DNA of 64,000 bases, taken from assembly GCA_903917345.1 (NCBI GenBank), contig CAIXAE010000008.1:62001-126000 (forward strand), read 5' to 3'. How positions within the stretch are numbered: position 1 is the stretch's first letter; every line of letters begins with the position of its first letter. This DNA comes from an uncultured Methylococcaceae bacterium. Lineage in GTDB: Bacteria > Pseudomonadota > Gammaproteobacteria > Methylococcales > Methylomonadaceae. The position numbers and the translations under genes are program-made. Positions 63,761 to 64,000 of this stretch are shown piece after piece. The notes under the pieces were generated by a model. That model made no database searches, was not told the origin of the DNA, and saw only the letters and a program-made list of their open reading frames with translations.

Positions 63761-63805
63761 CCTATGTGTACCTGCGCTCTAAAGCTATTACCCAGTACAC
63801 ATAGG
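63761..63805. repeat. Perfect 11-bp inverted repeat (hairpin) between lpd and phosphomannomutase genes
   Basis: CCTATGTGTAC (63761-63771) and GTACACATAGG (63795-63805). Confidence 0.7.
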
Positions 63806-63820
63806 GATTTCAAAAGAGGA

Positions 63821-64000
63821 CTAAGCTAATAAGTTTAATAACTCAGCAGTCTTCTCTTGCATTAACGTTTCATTAGCACGCGATTCAACATTTAAACGCA
63901 CTAAAGGTTCCGTATTAGAGCATCGTAGGTTAAATCGCCATTCACCCATATCCATGCTTAAGCCATCTGTATAATCGACATCAATCGCTGCGTTATGATA
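63821..64000 (-). CDS. Phosphomannomutase/phosphoglucomutase C-terminus (truncated by window edge)
   Basis: Minus strand ...DMGEWRFNLRCSNTEPLVRLNVESRANETLMQEKTAELLNLLA*. Confidence 0.85.
   Translation of the reverse strand, partial: YHNAAIDVDYTDGLSMDMGEWRFNLRCSNTEPLVRLNVESRANETLMQEKTAELLNLLA

Overview
This is a low-GC, gammaproteobacterial-type chromosome segment. Most of it is ordinary housekeeping: RND efflux, GspA/GspB-like proteins, ppsA, acs, a copper-handling cluster with copA, cysDN, a DinG-family helicase, tsaB, queA, mfd, an isocitrate dehydrogenase, an ABC exporter, a Wzx-like flippase, a BepA-like protease, tusDC, ssb, asd, adk and sucAB-lpd. One integrated element of about 10.5 kb (about 27.18-37.74 kb) sits at tRNA-Leu(CAA). 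It has an 86-bp direct repeat at its ends, a tyrosine integrase, an AlpA regulator, a VapE/P4-type primase-helicase with iteron-like repeats and an AT-rich stretch just beyond its 3' end, umuC, and unknown cargo. It looks like a phage satellite. The most unusual signal is outside the element, immediately 3' of an RlmN/Cfr-like radical-SAM gene (about 25.49-26.55 kb). It is a non-coding array of about 26-27 strongly diverged units with an exact 20-bp period (about 26,521-27,060). No indel breaks the phase, and a few columns are strongly conserved (roughly YYANYR...AAAY....RKT) between variable positions. It does not look like CRISPR, an attC array or an ordinary minisatellite, and is the best candidate here for an undescribed system. 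Other points worth checking are an lpd gene after sucAB that lacks both redox cysteines and the catalytic His, and a BcsE-like gene frameshifted by a 10-bp tandem repeat (possible phase variation). All calls are from reading the sequence and supplied translations; no database search was run.
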